Source: JAATGI01 sp036510675 (lineage in GTDB: Bacteria > Pseudomonadota > Alphaproteobacteria > ATCC43930 > CGMCC-115725). Taken from it: a stretch of 24,200 nt of DNA. Of the stretch, positions 15,752-22,587 are shown in pieces. The DNA lies in assembly GCA_036510675.1 (NCBI GenBank), contig DATCDN010000107.1:1-24200 (forward strand), given 5' to 3'. A model generated the notes under the pieces. It did not search any database and had not been told where the DNA came from. It worked only from the letters and a program-made list of their open reading frames with translations. A program made the position numbers and the translations under genes. Each line of letters opens with the position of its first letter. The stretch's first letter is position 1.

Positions 15752-16402
15752 CTATCGCTTTCGTGCCAAGGTCAGTCCGTCGCCCAGCGCCAGCATGCTG
15801 ACATCGACGCGGTCGTCGCCGGCGATCTTGTCATTGAGCGTGCGCAGCGCCTCGGTCTCGACCCCACCGCCGCTACGGTCCGCGACGGCCCCGCCCCACA
15901 GCACATTGTCGATGGCGATGAGGCCGCCGGCGCGCAGCAGGATCAGCCCGCGCTCGTAATAGGAATCGTACCCGGTCTTGTCGGCATCGATCAGCATGAA
16001 GTCGAACTGGCCGGTGCCGCCCGCCGCGATCAGGGCATCGAGCGTGTCGCGGGCCGGGCCGAGCCGCAGCTCGATCTTGTCGGCGATTCCGGCCGCCGCC
16101 CAATGGCGGCGCGCGATTTGGGTGTAGTCGGCACTGACATCGCAGCAGATCAGCCGGCCATCCTCGGGCAGCGCCAGCGCGATGGCGAGGCCGCTATAGC
16201 CGGTGAACGTGCCGATTTCGATGCCGCGCCGCGCGCCCATCAGCTTGATCAGCAATTGCAGCAATTGCGCCGATTCCGGTGTGAATTGCATGTTGAAGCG
16301 CGGCCGGGTCTCGTTATCGCGACGCAACACCGCCAATGCCGGCGGCTCGCGCAGCGAGTGGGCGGTAATATAATCGCGGATGGCGTCATGGGAGCGGGGC
16401 AT
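15752..16402 (-). CDS. Class I SAM-dependent O-methyltransferase (copy 2)
   Basis: A 216-residue paralogue of the neighbouring methyltransferase. It shows IEIGTFTGYSGLAIALAL for SAM binding, LICCDVS for the acidic contact, DFMLIDADKTGYDSYYERGL for the metal site and DNVLWGG. Conservation between the copies is very high in these blocks and in the C-terminal stretch MLALGDGLTLARKR, while N-terminal residues around the substrate pocket differ (KTHPFGYMQI in copy 1, NETRPRFNMQF here). ATG at 16402 is chosen as the family start; the frame runs upstream to 16480 across the tRNA-side intergenic region. The tandem duplication suggests divergence of acceptor choice. Read in the same direction as copy 1, 83 bases upstream of it. 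Confidence 0.9.
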   Translation of the reverse strand: MPRSHDAIRDYITAHSLREPPALAVLRRDNETRPRFNMQFTPESAQLLQLLIKLMGARRGIEIGTFTGYSGLAIALALPEDGRLICCDVSADYTQIARRHWAAAGIADKIELRLGPARDTLDALIAAGGTGQFDFMLIDADKTGYDSYYERGLILLRAGGLIAIDNVLWGGAVADRSGGGVETEALRTLNDKIAGDDRVDVSMLALGDGLTLARKR

Positions 16403-16506
16403 GGGACCTCGTGGCGATCGGAGGTGGGGGTGCCCCAGGATCGCGCGCTTGCTTGAATTTTTCCAGTGCCCGCGATACAAGCCGAAGCGATTCCGTTCGG
16501 CGCATT

Positions 16507-16583
16507 CGGGGCGTAGCTCAGCCTGGTAGAGCGCCAGCTTTGGGAGCTGGATGCCGGAGGTTCGAATCCTCTCGCCCCGACCA
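16507..16583 (+). tRNA. tRNA-Pro (anticodon TGG)
   Basis: A 77-base tRNA with a full cloverleaf: acceptor CGGGGCG paired with CGCCCCG, D-arm GCTC/GAGC, anticodon stem CCAGC/GCTGG with loop TTTGGGA (anticodon TGG), T-arm GGAGG/CCTCT around TTCGAAT, discriminator A and an encoded CCA. It reads CCA/CCG-type proline codons. Confidence 0.97.
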
Positions 16584-16619
16584 TCCGCCTTCGCTGGCGA
16601 TTATTTGGAGTGACGGCCC

Positions 16620-16916
16620 ATGGCGCAGGCGCGCATCTATCGACCCACCAAGACCGCGATGCAGATGGGCCGCGCCAAGACGCGCAAATGGGTGCTCGAC
16701 TATGAGCCGGCGACCCCGCGCCTCCCCGATCCGTTGATGGGCTGGTCCAGCGCGGCCGATACACTCAACGAGATTCACCTGCGCTTCGACACGCCGGAAG
16801 AGGCGATCGATTTCGCGACCCGGCGCGGGCTCGACTATGTCGTGGCCGAGCCGCAACAGCCGCGCTTCAAGCCCAAATCCTACGCCGACAATTTCCGCTA
16901 CGACCGGCCACGGTAA
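16620..16916 (+). CDS. NDUFS4-like ETC complex I subunit
   Basis: A 98-residue protein of the ETC_C1_NDUFS4 family, an accessory subunit of respiratory complex I shared by alphaproteobacteria and mitochondria. The conserved blocks are ARIYRPTKTAMQMGRAKTRKWVLDYE, DPLMGWSSAADTLNEIHLRF, the FATRRGLDYVVAEP helix-strand and the C-terminal KPKSYADNFRYDRPR. ATG at 16620 has GGAG nine bases upstream. It lies between two tRNA genes in the same direction, away from the nuo operon, as is common for this gene in alphaproteobacteria. It is a strong taxonomic marker for the window. Confidence 0.95.
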   Translation: MAQARIYRPTKTAMQMGRAKTRKWVLDYEPATPRLPDPLMGWSSAADTLNEIHLRFDTPEEAIDFATRRGLDYVVAEPQQPRFKPKSYADNFRYDRPR

Positions 16917-16947
16917 CGCCCTTCCGCTTGTGGTATGCTGCCACCGG

Positions 16948-17023
16948 GCGCCCTTAGCTCAGCGGATAGAGCAGCCGCCTTCTAAGCGGCAGGTCGCTGG
17001 TTCGATTCCAGCAGGGCGCGCCA
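16948..17023 (+). tRNA. tRNA-Arg (anticodon TCT)
   Basis: A 76-base tRNA: acceptor GCGCCCT paired with AGGGCGC, D-arm GCTC/GAGC, anticodon stem GCCGC/GCGGC with loop CTTCTAA (anticodon TCT), T-arm GCTGG/CCAGC around TTCGATT, discriminator G and an encoded CCA. It decodes AGA. Such tRNA 3' ends are favoured by integrases, but no second copy of the 3' end is seen in the window. Confidence 0.97.
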
Positions 17024-17126
17024 ATTATTTGAAAGACTTAACGGCTGTATCAGGGGCGCATCGCTATCGAGTTTCCATGTTCGAGTAACGAATGGGGTAA
17101 CAGAATTGCATCAGGCTCATTGAACG

Positions 17127-17159
17127 AAAAACCCCCGCCGGCACCGAGCCGACGGGGGC
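17127..17159 (-). terminator. Rho-independent terminator after the Cys-rich secreted protein gene
   Basis: On the minus strand CCCCCGTCGGC pairs with GCCGGCGGGGG, followed by five T residues. It begins about 10 bases past the stop at 17169, as expected for that gene's terminator. Confidence 0.85.
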
Positions 17160-17168
17160 AGAGAGAGC

Positions 17169-17651
17169 TTATCTATTTTTCCGGTAAGGATCGAGAGGGG
17201 TACACCGATACTGCACTTTACAATTCTGCTTACAATCGTCCTGCTCATAAGATCTTGCTAGTCTACAGTTGAAGACACACTCTTCAGCGGCGCGCTCTTT
17301 ATCTCTCGGGCAAGCTCCTGATGTCGGAACTTCGGGGAGGGGTTCACACCCCCGCCGAAGGCGATTTGGTGCATCAGGAGCGCATGCGCCGCCTGGCGCG
17401 TATGGGTCGGCAGCGGCCACGATGACGGGAAATTTCAGCCCATCCCCAAGAGGCTGGTGACGCGCGGCGTCCCGCGCCACTTCTTGGCTCCTTTCCGTAC
17501 GATCGAGCATCGCAAGGTCGCGGTGCAAAGCGGTGTCATCGGGCATCCAGTTTACTGGACGCTGCTGGTACTCTGCCGTCGCCAACCCGCTTTGGAGAAC
17601 GATCAGCAATATTGCCGCCGAAATCAGCTTTAGCAGTCGGTTGAAGGTCAT
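17169..17651 (-). CDS. Secreted Cys-rich protein, unknown function
   Basis: A 160-residue protein with a signal peptide (KLISAAILLIVLQSGLATA, cleavage near residue 26). The mature N-terminal half is polar with no known motif (YQQRPVNWMPDDTALHRDLAMLD). The C-terminal half carries about eight cysteines in a spaced pattern (GACAPD, RGCEP, SGACPRD, EECVFNCR, DDCKQNCKVQYRC), suggesting disulfides outside the cytoplasm. ATG at 17651 is chosen because GGGAGAGGCG lies just upstream and the signal peptide begins there. The gene is less GC-rich than the tRNA-NDUFS4 stretch beside it. No family is recognised. Confidence 0.75.
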   Translation of the reverse strand: MTFNRLLKLISAAILLIVLQSGLATAEYQQRPVNWMPDDTALHRDLAMLDRTERSQEVARDAARHQPLGDGLKFPVIVAAADPYAPGGACAPDAPNRLRRGCEPLPEVPTSGACPRDKERAAEECVFNCRLARSYEQDDCKQNCKVQYRCTPLDPYRKNR

Positions 17652-17767
17652 TTGCGCCTCTCCCTCTAATGTTTGATCGCTTATCGCTCTAGCAGGTGTA
17701 TTTCCCAAACCTTCCAAGACGATGAAGTCGAGTGGTCATCTCCGCGGCGGCGCGGTTCCCTGTTGAA

Positions 17768-17808
17768 CCTATCCTCCCGATAGGCGGCCAGCCCGCCGCG
17801 GCCTGGCC
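17768..17808 (-). terminator. Possible double hairpin after the 218-residue secreted protein gene
   Basis: Two adjacent inverted repeats are seen: CCTATC/GATAGG (17768-17784) and GGCCAG/CTGGCC (17786-17808). They lie just downstream, on the minus strand, of the stop at 17818. There is no T-tract, so a factor-dependent end or mRNA-stabilising hairpins are equally possible. Confidence 0.3.
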
Positions 17809-17817
17809 TTCAATTCT

Positions 17818-18474
17818 TTATTGCTGGCAACCATAACGGCGGCCGTACTGGTCAATGTTGCAGCCACGCATGCGGGTGTCGGTCCAGACCTTGTTCTGGT
17901 CGTGATACGTCTTGGACATCTGGTTCCCCGGCCCGTTCGGCGTGACGTAAGGGTGCAATTGCGGCCTCACCGGCTGTCGGATGTTCGGCCGAGTCGGGGC
18001 GTTCCCGGCGATGATCGAGGTATCGGGCACCGGTACATTGAGCAGCCCACCCGACAGGTCGCGCTGCCACACCATGCCATCCGACATGATCGTCGAGGGC
18101 GACGTAATGGTGACGGCGGTCGAGAGATTTTGCGCCGGCGGTGCCGCCTGGCAGCGCCGGGCGAAGCCGGGTATGGCGACGCAGCTCGTATGCGGCAGGT
18201 AACCCTGGATCTGCGTGTCGATGCGGAACGAATTCGGCCCGATCTGCTGGGCGCTATACTGGCCCCACTGGCGCAGCATCGTGCCGTTCGCCAGCCGGTC
18301 GGCGCGGACGAACCCCCCATCGGGGCGGATGAACACCGTCGATGCGATCGTCCCCTGGAATGTGCCGACCTGGAAGCTCCAGGCGCCGGTGAAGTCCGGC
18401 TGCTGCGCGCGCGCCGTGCCGCAGAGTGGGGCGGCGACGAGCAATGTCAGCATCAGAAAATGCAAGAGGCGCAT
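17818..18474 (-). CDS. Secreted protein, unknown function
   Basis: A 218-residue protein with a signal peptide (MRLLHFLMLTLLVAAPLCGTARA, cleavage before QQPDFTGAW). The next 90 residues look like a small beta-rich domain: DFTGAWSFQVGTFQGTIASTVFIRPDGGFVRADRLANGTMLRQWGQY then FRIDTQIQGYLP. This 'TGxW ... G ... F ... DG' pattern recalls lipocalin-like or DUF-type extracytoplasmic domains that bind small ligands, but I cannot name a family. The C-terminal third is Pro/Asn-rich, ending in RGCNIDQYGRRYGCQQ with two cysteines. ATG at 18474 is the only reasonable start. It is on the same strand as its secreted neighbours. Confidence 0.75.
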   Translation of the reverse strand: MRLLHFLMLTLLVAAPLCGTARAQQPDFTGAWSFQVGTFQGTIASTVFIRPDGGFVRADRLANGTMLRQWGQYSAQQIGPNSFRIDTQIQGYLPHTSCVAIPGFARRCQAAPPAQNLSTAVTITSPSTIMSDGMVWQRDLSGGLLNVPVPDTSIIAGNAPTRPNIRQPVRPQLHPYVTPNGPGNQMSKTYHDQNKVWTDTRMRGCNIDQYGRRYGCQQ

Positions 18475-18579
18475 ATCCGTGTCCTTTTCGTGGTGCCAGC
18501 GATCATAGAATAAATGCCACGCTGGTCACGGGTAAATTCACGGCGGCGAATTCATCGGCGCGGCGCTTCGCCGCCCGCG

Positions 18580-19127
18580 CTACTCGCCCGGCGCGTACAT
18601 CCGGTCGGCCAGCCGCGTCACGCGGCGCTCGCGCTTCGGTGCGAGGCGGCGCTGCAATCCTTCGAGATAGAGATAAACCACCGGCGTGGTGTAGAGGGTC
18701 AGCGCCTGGCTGAAAATCAATCCCCCGACCATGGCCATGCCCAGCGGCTGGCGCAGTTCGGAGCCGGCGCCCGACCCCAGCATCAGCGGCAGCCCGCTGA
18801 GGATCGCCGCCATGGTGGTCATCATGATCGGGCGAAAGCGCATGAGGCAGGCTTGGCGGATGGCGTCGAGCGGCGTCTTGCCTTCACGGCGCTCGGCATT
18901 GATGGCGAAATCGACCATCATGATGCCGTTCTTTTTCACGATGCCGATCAGCAGGATGATGCCGATCATCGCGATCACCGAGAGGTCGGTGTGAAACAGC
19001 ATCAGCGTCAATAGCGCGCCGACCCCCGCCGACGGCAGCGTCGAGAGGATCGTCAGCGGCAGGATATAGCTCTCATAGAGAATGCCGAGGATGATATAGA
19101 CCGCGATGATTGCCGCGGCGATCAGAT
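18580..19127 (-). pseudogene. RND efflux permease, C-terminal fragment (MdtB/MdtC-like)
   Basis: The last roughly 180 residues of an RND-type inner-membrane transporter. The minus strand reads from about 19,127: HPYLIAAAIIAVYIILGILYES, LTILSTLPSAGVGALLTL, MIGIILLIGIVKKNGIMMVDFA, ACLMRFRPIMMTTMAAILSGLPLMLG and the last helix LTLYTTPVVYLYLEGLQRR, with a normal stop at 18580. These cover the final transmembrane helices of the family; a full protein has more than 1,000 residues, so about 80 percent is missing. An ATG-led frame from 19011 exists but has no ribosome site and starts inside a helix. The 5' edge abuts, head to head, a fragment of the partner membrane fusion protein. A dead remnant is the simplest reading. 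Confidence 0.85.
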
Positions 19128-19256
19128 AGGGATGTTTTCGTGCGCGGCATCGGCACCGCGACCCCCTATCAAACCGTGCTGGTACGCAGCCGCATCGAAG
19201 GCTATCTCGTCAAGATCGGTTTCAAGGAAGGGCAAGCGGTCAAGACCGGCGATCTA
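19128..19256 (+). pseudogene. RND membrane fusion protein (HlyD-like) fragment
   Basis: A 43-residue piece of a periplasmic adaptor: RDVFVRGIGTATPYQTVLVR, then SRIEGYLVKIGFKEGQAVKTGDL. This is the first beta-barrel strand and lipoyl-domain half present in all MdtA/AcrA-type proteins. The N-terminal signal region and everything after GDL are absent: the coding similarity stops at 19256, just where the terminator of the next gene begins. No start codon with a ribosome site is present. Confidence 0.8.
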
Positions 19257-19265
19257 ATGCCCGAA

Positions 19266-19289
19266 GAAAAAGCCCCGCCGAAGCGGGGC
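19266..19289 (-). terminator. Rho-independent terminator after the Thr-rich secreted protein gene
   Basis: On the minus strand GCCCCGC and GCGGGGC flank a TTCG loop and are followed by five T residues. It lies 20 bases beyond the stop at 19309. Confidence 0.88.
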
Positions 19290-19308
19290 CATGTCGAAAC
19301 GCAACTCG

Positions 19309-19629
19309 TCAGGGGCCGACGTGAATCCCGACGATTCCGGGGACACCGACCGTGATGCCGGGCGCGGGGGCCGGCGGCGGGGGCGGGCCCGGCACGACGA
19401 CGACATCCGGCGCGTCCGCGGTCTCGGTCCGTGTCGTCGTGGTCCGAGTCTCGCTATAAGTGGTCGGCGGTGGCGGTGGTGGGGGCGCCGCCTCATGCGT
19501 CGTGGTCTCGGTGGTGGTCACGCTTTCATCGGCGAGCGCCGGGGCGGCCAAAGCCAACGCCGCGACCGTGGCGAGCGAAGCAGCCATGGCGGCATTTCGT
19601 AACCCGTGCGGGATATTGTCCTTGGTCAT
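19309..19629 (-). CDS. Thr/Pro-rich secreted protein
   Basis: A 106-residue protein with a signal peptide (NAAMAASLATVAALALAAPALA). The mature chain is low-complexity: a Thr-rich run (DESVTTTETTTHEA), a seven-Pro tract, another Thr/Arg run (YSETRTTTTRTETA), then VVVVPGPPPPPAPAPGITVGVPGIVGIHVGP. ATG at 19629 has AAGGA six bases upstream. No enzyme motif is seen; a structural or surface-exposed role is possible. It shares the 'ALADxS-TTT' junction with the next secreted protein, hinting at a common origin. Confidence 0.72.
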   Translation of the reverse strand: MTKDNIPHGLRNAAMAASLATVAALALAAPALADESVTTTETTTHEAAPPPPPPPTTYSETRTTTTRTETADAPDVVVVPGPPPPPAPAPGITVGVPGIVGIHVGP

Positions 19630-19822
19630 GATCGTCCTTTCCGGCGGAGAGAACCCCGCCATTCCACCCCTTAGAATGGCTCACGGCCCCAGATCGATCC
19701 CGGATTGATCCCCCGTGCCACAATGCTTCCCAAACGGCGGCGGCTCTGTGTCATTTGAGGAAGTGGGCCCGAGGAATGGGGCCGGCGCCCGAAACTGGCG
19801 CCGGCCCCCGTAATGACGGGTG

Positions 19823-20128
19823 TTAGCGATTCCACCAGCTATCATGCTCACGCCACCCCTTATCGGGGTCGCGATCATGCTTCCAACCATAATAATGATC
19901 GTGATAGCGGGTCTCGTACTGAACGGCGGCGCCATGGCTCGGCCAAGCATGCCAGGCGCGGCTGCGATCCCAATAGCCGTCATTGTAGCCGAAGGCGACA
20001 ACGCCGGGATCGACCGTGGTCGTGGTGACGGTGGTGCTCGTGCTGTCGGCGTTAGCGGGCGCGACAACCGCCAGTGATCCGCCCGCCAGCGCCAGCGCGA
20101 CGAGCGCGAGCTTCAAAGTGCCTGTCAT
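19823..20128 (-). CDS. Small secreted Tyr/Trp/His-rich protein
   Basis: A 101-residue protein with a signal peptide (LKLALVALALAGGSLAVVAPANA). The mature chain starts with a Thr-rich stretch (DSTSTTVTTTTVDPG) and ends in a segment very rich in Trp, Tyr, His and Asp (YNDGYWDRSRAWHAWPS, RYHDHYYGWKHDRDPDKGWREHDSWWNR). Such segments occur in short alphaproteobacterial exported proteins of unknown role. ATG at 20128 has AAAGGAG about eight bases upstream. The 193 bases between it and the next secreted gene hold no open frame that I can support. Confidence 0.72.
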   Translation of the reverse strand: MTGTLKLALVALALAGGSLAVVAPANADSTSTTVTTTTVDPGVVAFGYNDGYWDRSRAWHAWPSHGAAVQYETRYHDHYYGWKHDRDPDKGWREHDSWWNR

Positions 20129-20325
20129 CCGCTACTCCTTTGCGTTCATCGTATGTTCGAGCGTCCGCGCAACGGCATCCGCTCGCTTGACTCCAAACGT
20201 TTGTCCGGTGACGGCGTTCCCGCGCTCGCGACAGGCGAAGGGCACGGCATCGATCACGCGGTCGTGGCACCGCTATAGTGTGCCGCGATGCCCGACACTA
20301 ATAATTCCGCCGCCGTGAAGGGCGC

Positions 20326-20355
20326 GTGAAAGAAATTTCACCCATCGCGCGATGG
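20326..20355. promoter_or_regulatory. Two adjacent palindromes upstream of the MDR oxidoreductase
   Basis: An inverted repeat GTGAAA-GAAA-TTTCAC (20326-20341) is followed directly by a perfect 14-base palindrome, CCATCGC with GCGATGG (20342-20355). They lie 39-68 bases upstream of the start at 20394, a normal place for operators. No regulator gene is adjacent. Confidence 0.45.
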
Positions 20356-20393
20356 CGCTATAAGCCCGCGAGGGTCAGGCGGAGGGAAAATCG

Positions 20394-21503
20394 ATGGCGA
20401 CGATGCTGGCGGCGCGGCTCCATGCGTTCGGCGAGCCGATGGTGGTGGAAGCGGTTCCGAAGCCGTCGCCCCGGCCGACCGATGTGCTGGTGCGCGTGCG
20501 GGCGTGCGGCGTGGTGCCCAATCTCCTCAATGTGCTGACGCACTGGCGCGGCTGGTTCCCGGAATTGCCGTTGCCGAATCTGCCGGCGATTTTCGGGCTC
20601 GATGTCGCGGGCGAGATCGAGAGCGTCGGCGAGCTGGTGCAGAATTTCCGCGCCGGCGATCGTGTCTATGTGACGCCCGGCCTGTTCTGCGGCTCGTGTC
20701 CGGCGTGCCGCGCCGACGATACGATGAACTGCGCCAATTATACCTTCCGCGGCTATTTCGGCTTCGGCCCCGAGGCGCAGCGCCAGTTCGATGCTTATCC
20801 CCATGGCGGCATGGCGGAATACATCACGACGCCCCAGCACAATCTGGTGGCGCTGCCGCCGAACGTGTCGTTCGAGGCGGCGGCGCGCTTCGGCTATCTC
20901 GGCACCGCCTATGCCGCGTTGCGCAAGGCCAATGTTGGGCCGGGCAGCACCGTCCTGATCAACGGCGTCTCGGGCACGCTGGGGCTTGGCGCGACGCTGT
21001 TGGCGCTGGGGCGAGGGGTGACGCGGATTCTCGGCACCGCCCGCGACCAGGAGCGCCTGGCGCGGGTGAAGCGCCTGGCGCCCGGTCGGATTGAGCTATT
21101 GCCGAGCGGCGATGCGCGGAACCTCGCCGACTGGGCGCGCGGCTTCACGGCCGGGCACGGCGTCGATGCCGTGATCGATTGTCTCGGCCCCGGCACGCCG
21201 GGCAGTTTCCTGATGGCGGCGATCTACGCGCTGCGGCGCGGCGGCCGCGCCATCAATATCGGCGGCGTCGGCGAGAAGACGGTGATGGATATCCATTGGA
21301 TGATGGATAATCAGATCGAGTTCATCGGCAGCAACTGGTTCAGCGTCGGCGACGGCATCGCGATGGCGGAAATGGCGCGCGCCGGCACCCTCGACCTCTC
21401 GGTGTTCCAGCATGTCACGTTCCCGCTGTCCGATGTGAACCGGGCGCTGGACGGCTCGCATTTCCGCGACGGCGGCTTCACCAACCTCGTCATCGTGCCG
21501 TAA
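20394..21503 (+). CDS. Zinc-type MDR alcohol dehydrogenase-like oxidoreductase
   Basis: A 369-residue medium-chain dehydrogenase/reductase. The GroES-like N-terminal domain has the structural-zinc cysteines C99, C102, C105 and C113 (CGSCPACRADDTMNC). The Rossmann domain shows NGVSGTLGLGATLLALG at about 190-206 for NAD(P) binding and VDAVIDCLGPGTPG further on. The catalytic-zinc ligands look altered: C38 remains in ACGV, but the usual GHE is GLD at 68-70 and the third ligand region reads FGYLGTA. It may thus act without catalytic zinc, more like a quinone or enoyl reductase. ATG at 20394 has GGAGG eight bases upstream. A hairpin after the stop ends the transcript. It reads alone, with unknown substrate. 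Confidence 0.88.
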   Translation: MATMLAARLHAFGEPMVVEAVPKPSPRPTDVLVRVRACGVVPNLLNVLTHWRGWFPELPLPNLPAIFGLDVAGEIESVGELVQNFRAGDRVYVTPGLFCGSCPACRADDTMNCANYTFRGYFGFGPEAQRQFDAYPHGGMAEYITTPQHNLVALPPNVSFEAAARFGYLGTAYAALRKANVGPGSTVLINGVSGTLGLGATLLALGRGVTRILGTARDQERLARVKRLAPGRIELLPSGDARNLADWARGFTAGHGVDAVIDCLGPGTPGSFLMAAIYALRRGGRAINIGGVGEKTVMDIHWMMDNQIEFIGSNWFSVGDGIAMAEMARAGTLDLSVFQHVTFPLSDVNRALDGSHFRDGGFTNLVIVP

Positions 21504-21530
21504 GCGGGGGCGGGGGATGCGCCCCGCTTT
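21503..21530 (+). terminator. Terminator after the MDR gene
   Basis: AGCGGGG (21503-21509) pairs with CCCCGCT (21522-21528), followed by TTGCTCTT. The stem starts in the stop codon. The tail is only partly T-rich, so strength is moderate. Confidence 0.6.
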
Positions 21531-21657
21531 GCTCTTGCGCGATGGGGCGCCGGTCTGCCATGAGTAGGGACCGCCCGCGCGGCAGCGACGCGGGGGTGCC
21601 CGATCGTCTTTAGCAGCTTAATTTAGCAGAATCTGTGTTGCGCGTTAATCCTACGCT

Positions 21658-22170
21658 TTAGTGCAGCTGCGCCTCAACAATCTTATTGATCGCAAAGAAT
21701 AGCGCCGCCGAAATTGCGCATTGAAGCAAAGTACCGCCTGCTGCTATCGCCCCTGCCGTCTTGGGGCTGGCCTTTGAAAAGCTAAAACGTGCCACCCAAA
21801 TGTCGATATATGTGGACGTGTGTCCACACAGCACCAATTGCGCGAAGCCGGCAATCGTCCAGACAAACCAGCTACCTGACTTGTAGGCGAGATACGCAAG
21901 GGCGGCTATTACCATTGCGTTTCGGATAAACTCTAGTACCCACCGATATGCTTCCCTTATGCGAAGATGAGGTGCGATCTCCTTTTCCAGAGCTTCACGG
22001 CGGGTGAGTTCGTTAATTTCGCGGAAGAGCGGCGACGCCAATTCCTCATCCGTGACCGGCCCGGTCAATTTTTCCCATTGCTCTTTGGTGAAATCTTTCC
22101 GGTCGAACTTGGCGCCGGGTGCCGTCATTTTTTTCCACTGTTCCTCGGTAAAGTCCTTCCGATCGAGCAT
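21658..22170 (-). CDS. Membrane protein with a tandem DRKDFT-EQW motif
   Basis: A 170-residue protein of unknown function. The N-terminus holds a short motif twice, LDRKDFTEEQWKKMT and FDRKDFTKEQWEKLT. A charged helix follows (PLFREINELTRREALEKEIAPHL). Two or three membrane segments come next: AMVIAALAYLAYKS with WFVWTIAGFAQLVLCG, then TAGAIAAGGTLLQCAISAALFFAI. Base composition is lower in GC than its neighbours, which suggests acquisition. ATG at 22170 has GGAG about 11 bases upstream. It converges with the MDR gene across a 154-base gap. No family is recognised. Confidence 0.72.
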   Translation of the reverse strand: MLDRKDFTEEQWKKMTAPGAKFDRKDFTKEQWEKLTGPVTDEELASPLFREINELTRREALEKEIAPHLRIREAYRWVLEFIRNAMVIAALAYLAYKSGSWFVWTIAGFAQLVLCGHTSTYIDIWVARFSFSKASPKTAGAIAAGGTLLQCAISAALFFAINKIVEAQLH

Positions 22171-22232
22171 CTTTCTTATCTCCGCCCTCTTTCCGTTTCG
22201 CTCCGCGCGGCCGCTCAGACGTCAGGGCGTGA

Positions 22233-22370
22233 GCGCCTCACGTCCTTCCGAAACGCGAGCGCAACGTCGACAGCACGACTCTCTTGGTTTACATCCGCAA
22301 TCGGCTAAGATGCTCCCACTGCGGACGACGCGGCCAGATCAAACTGGTCGTCCGCAAAATGCCTCGGTAG
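22233..22370 (+). pseudogene. Possible gene remnant with a CxxC zinc-ribbon end
   Basis: Between stops, the plus strand reads about 45 codons ending in LLVYIRNRLRCSHCGRRGQI then KLVVRKMPR and a stop at 22370. The CSHC-type pair in RLRCSHCGRRG resembles the C-terminal zinc knuckle of short alphaproteobacterial proteins. No start codon with a ribosome site is visible. It could be a truncated gene between the tandem-motif membrane protein and tRNA-Thr, or chance. The remainder of this 277-base gap shows nothing I can support. Confidence 0.3.
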
Positions 22371-22447
22371 CCAAACATCGCTTAGTGCCAAATCAGCGCC
22401 ACATTGGAAAATAAAAAACCTCTAAGGCACTGAATTGATTTATAAAA

Positions 22448-22522
<75 letters not shown>

Positions 22523-22587
22523 TCTGGCCGTGGCGGTCGCGACATTCCGCCGGCCAAGCCGGGGGTGGGGTAGGTTAGGGCGGGGCG

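Noticed and set aside
16948..17126. A possible integration site at the tRNA-Arg 3' end
   Set aside because: No second copy of the tRNA 3' end and no integrase gene lie in the window.
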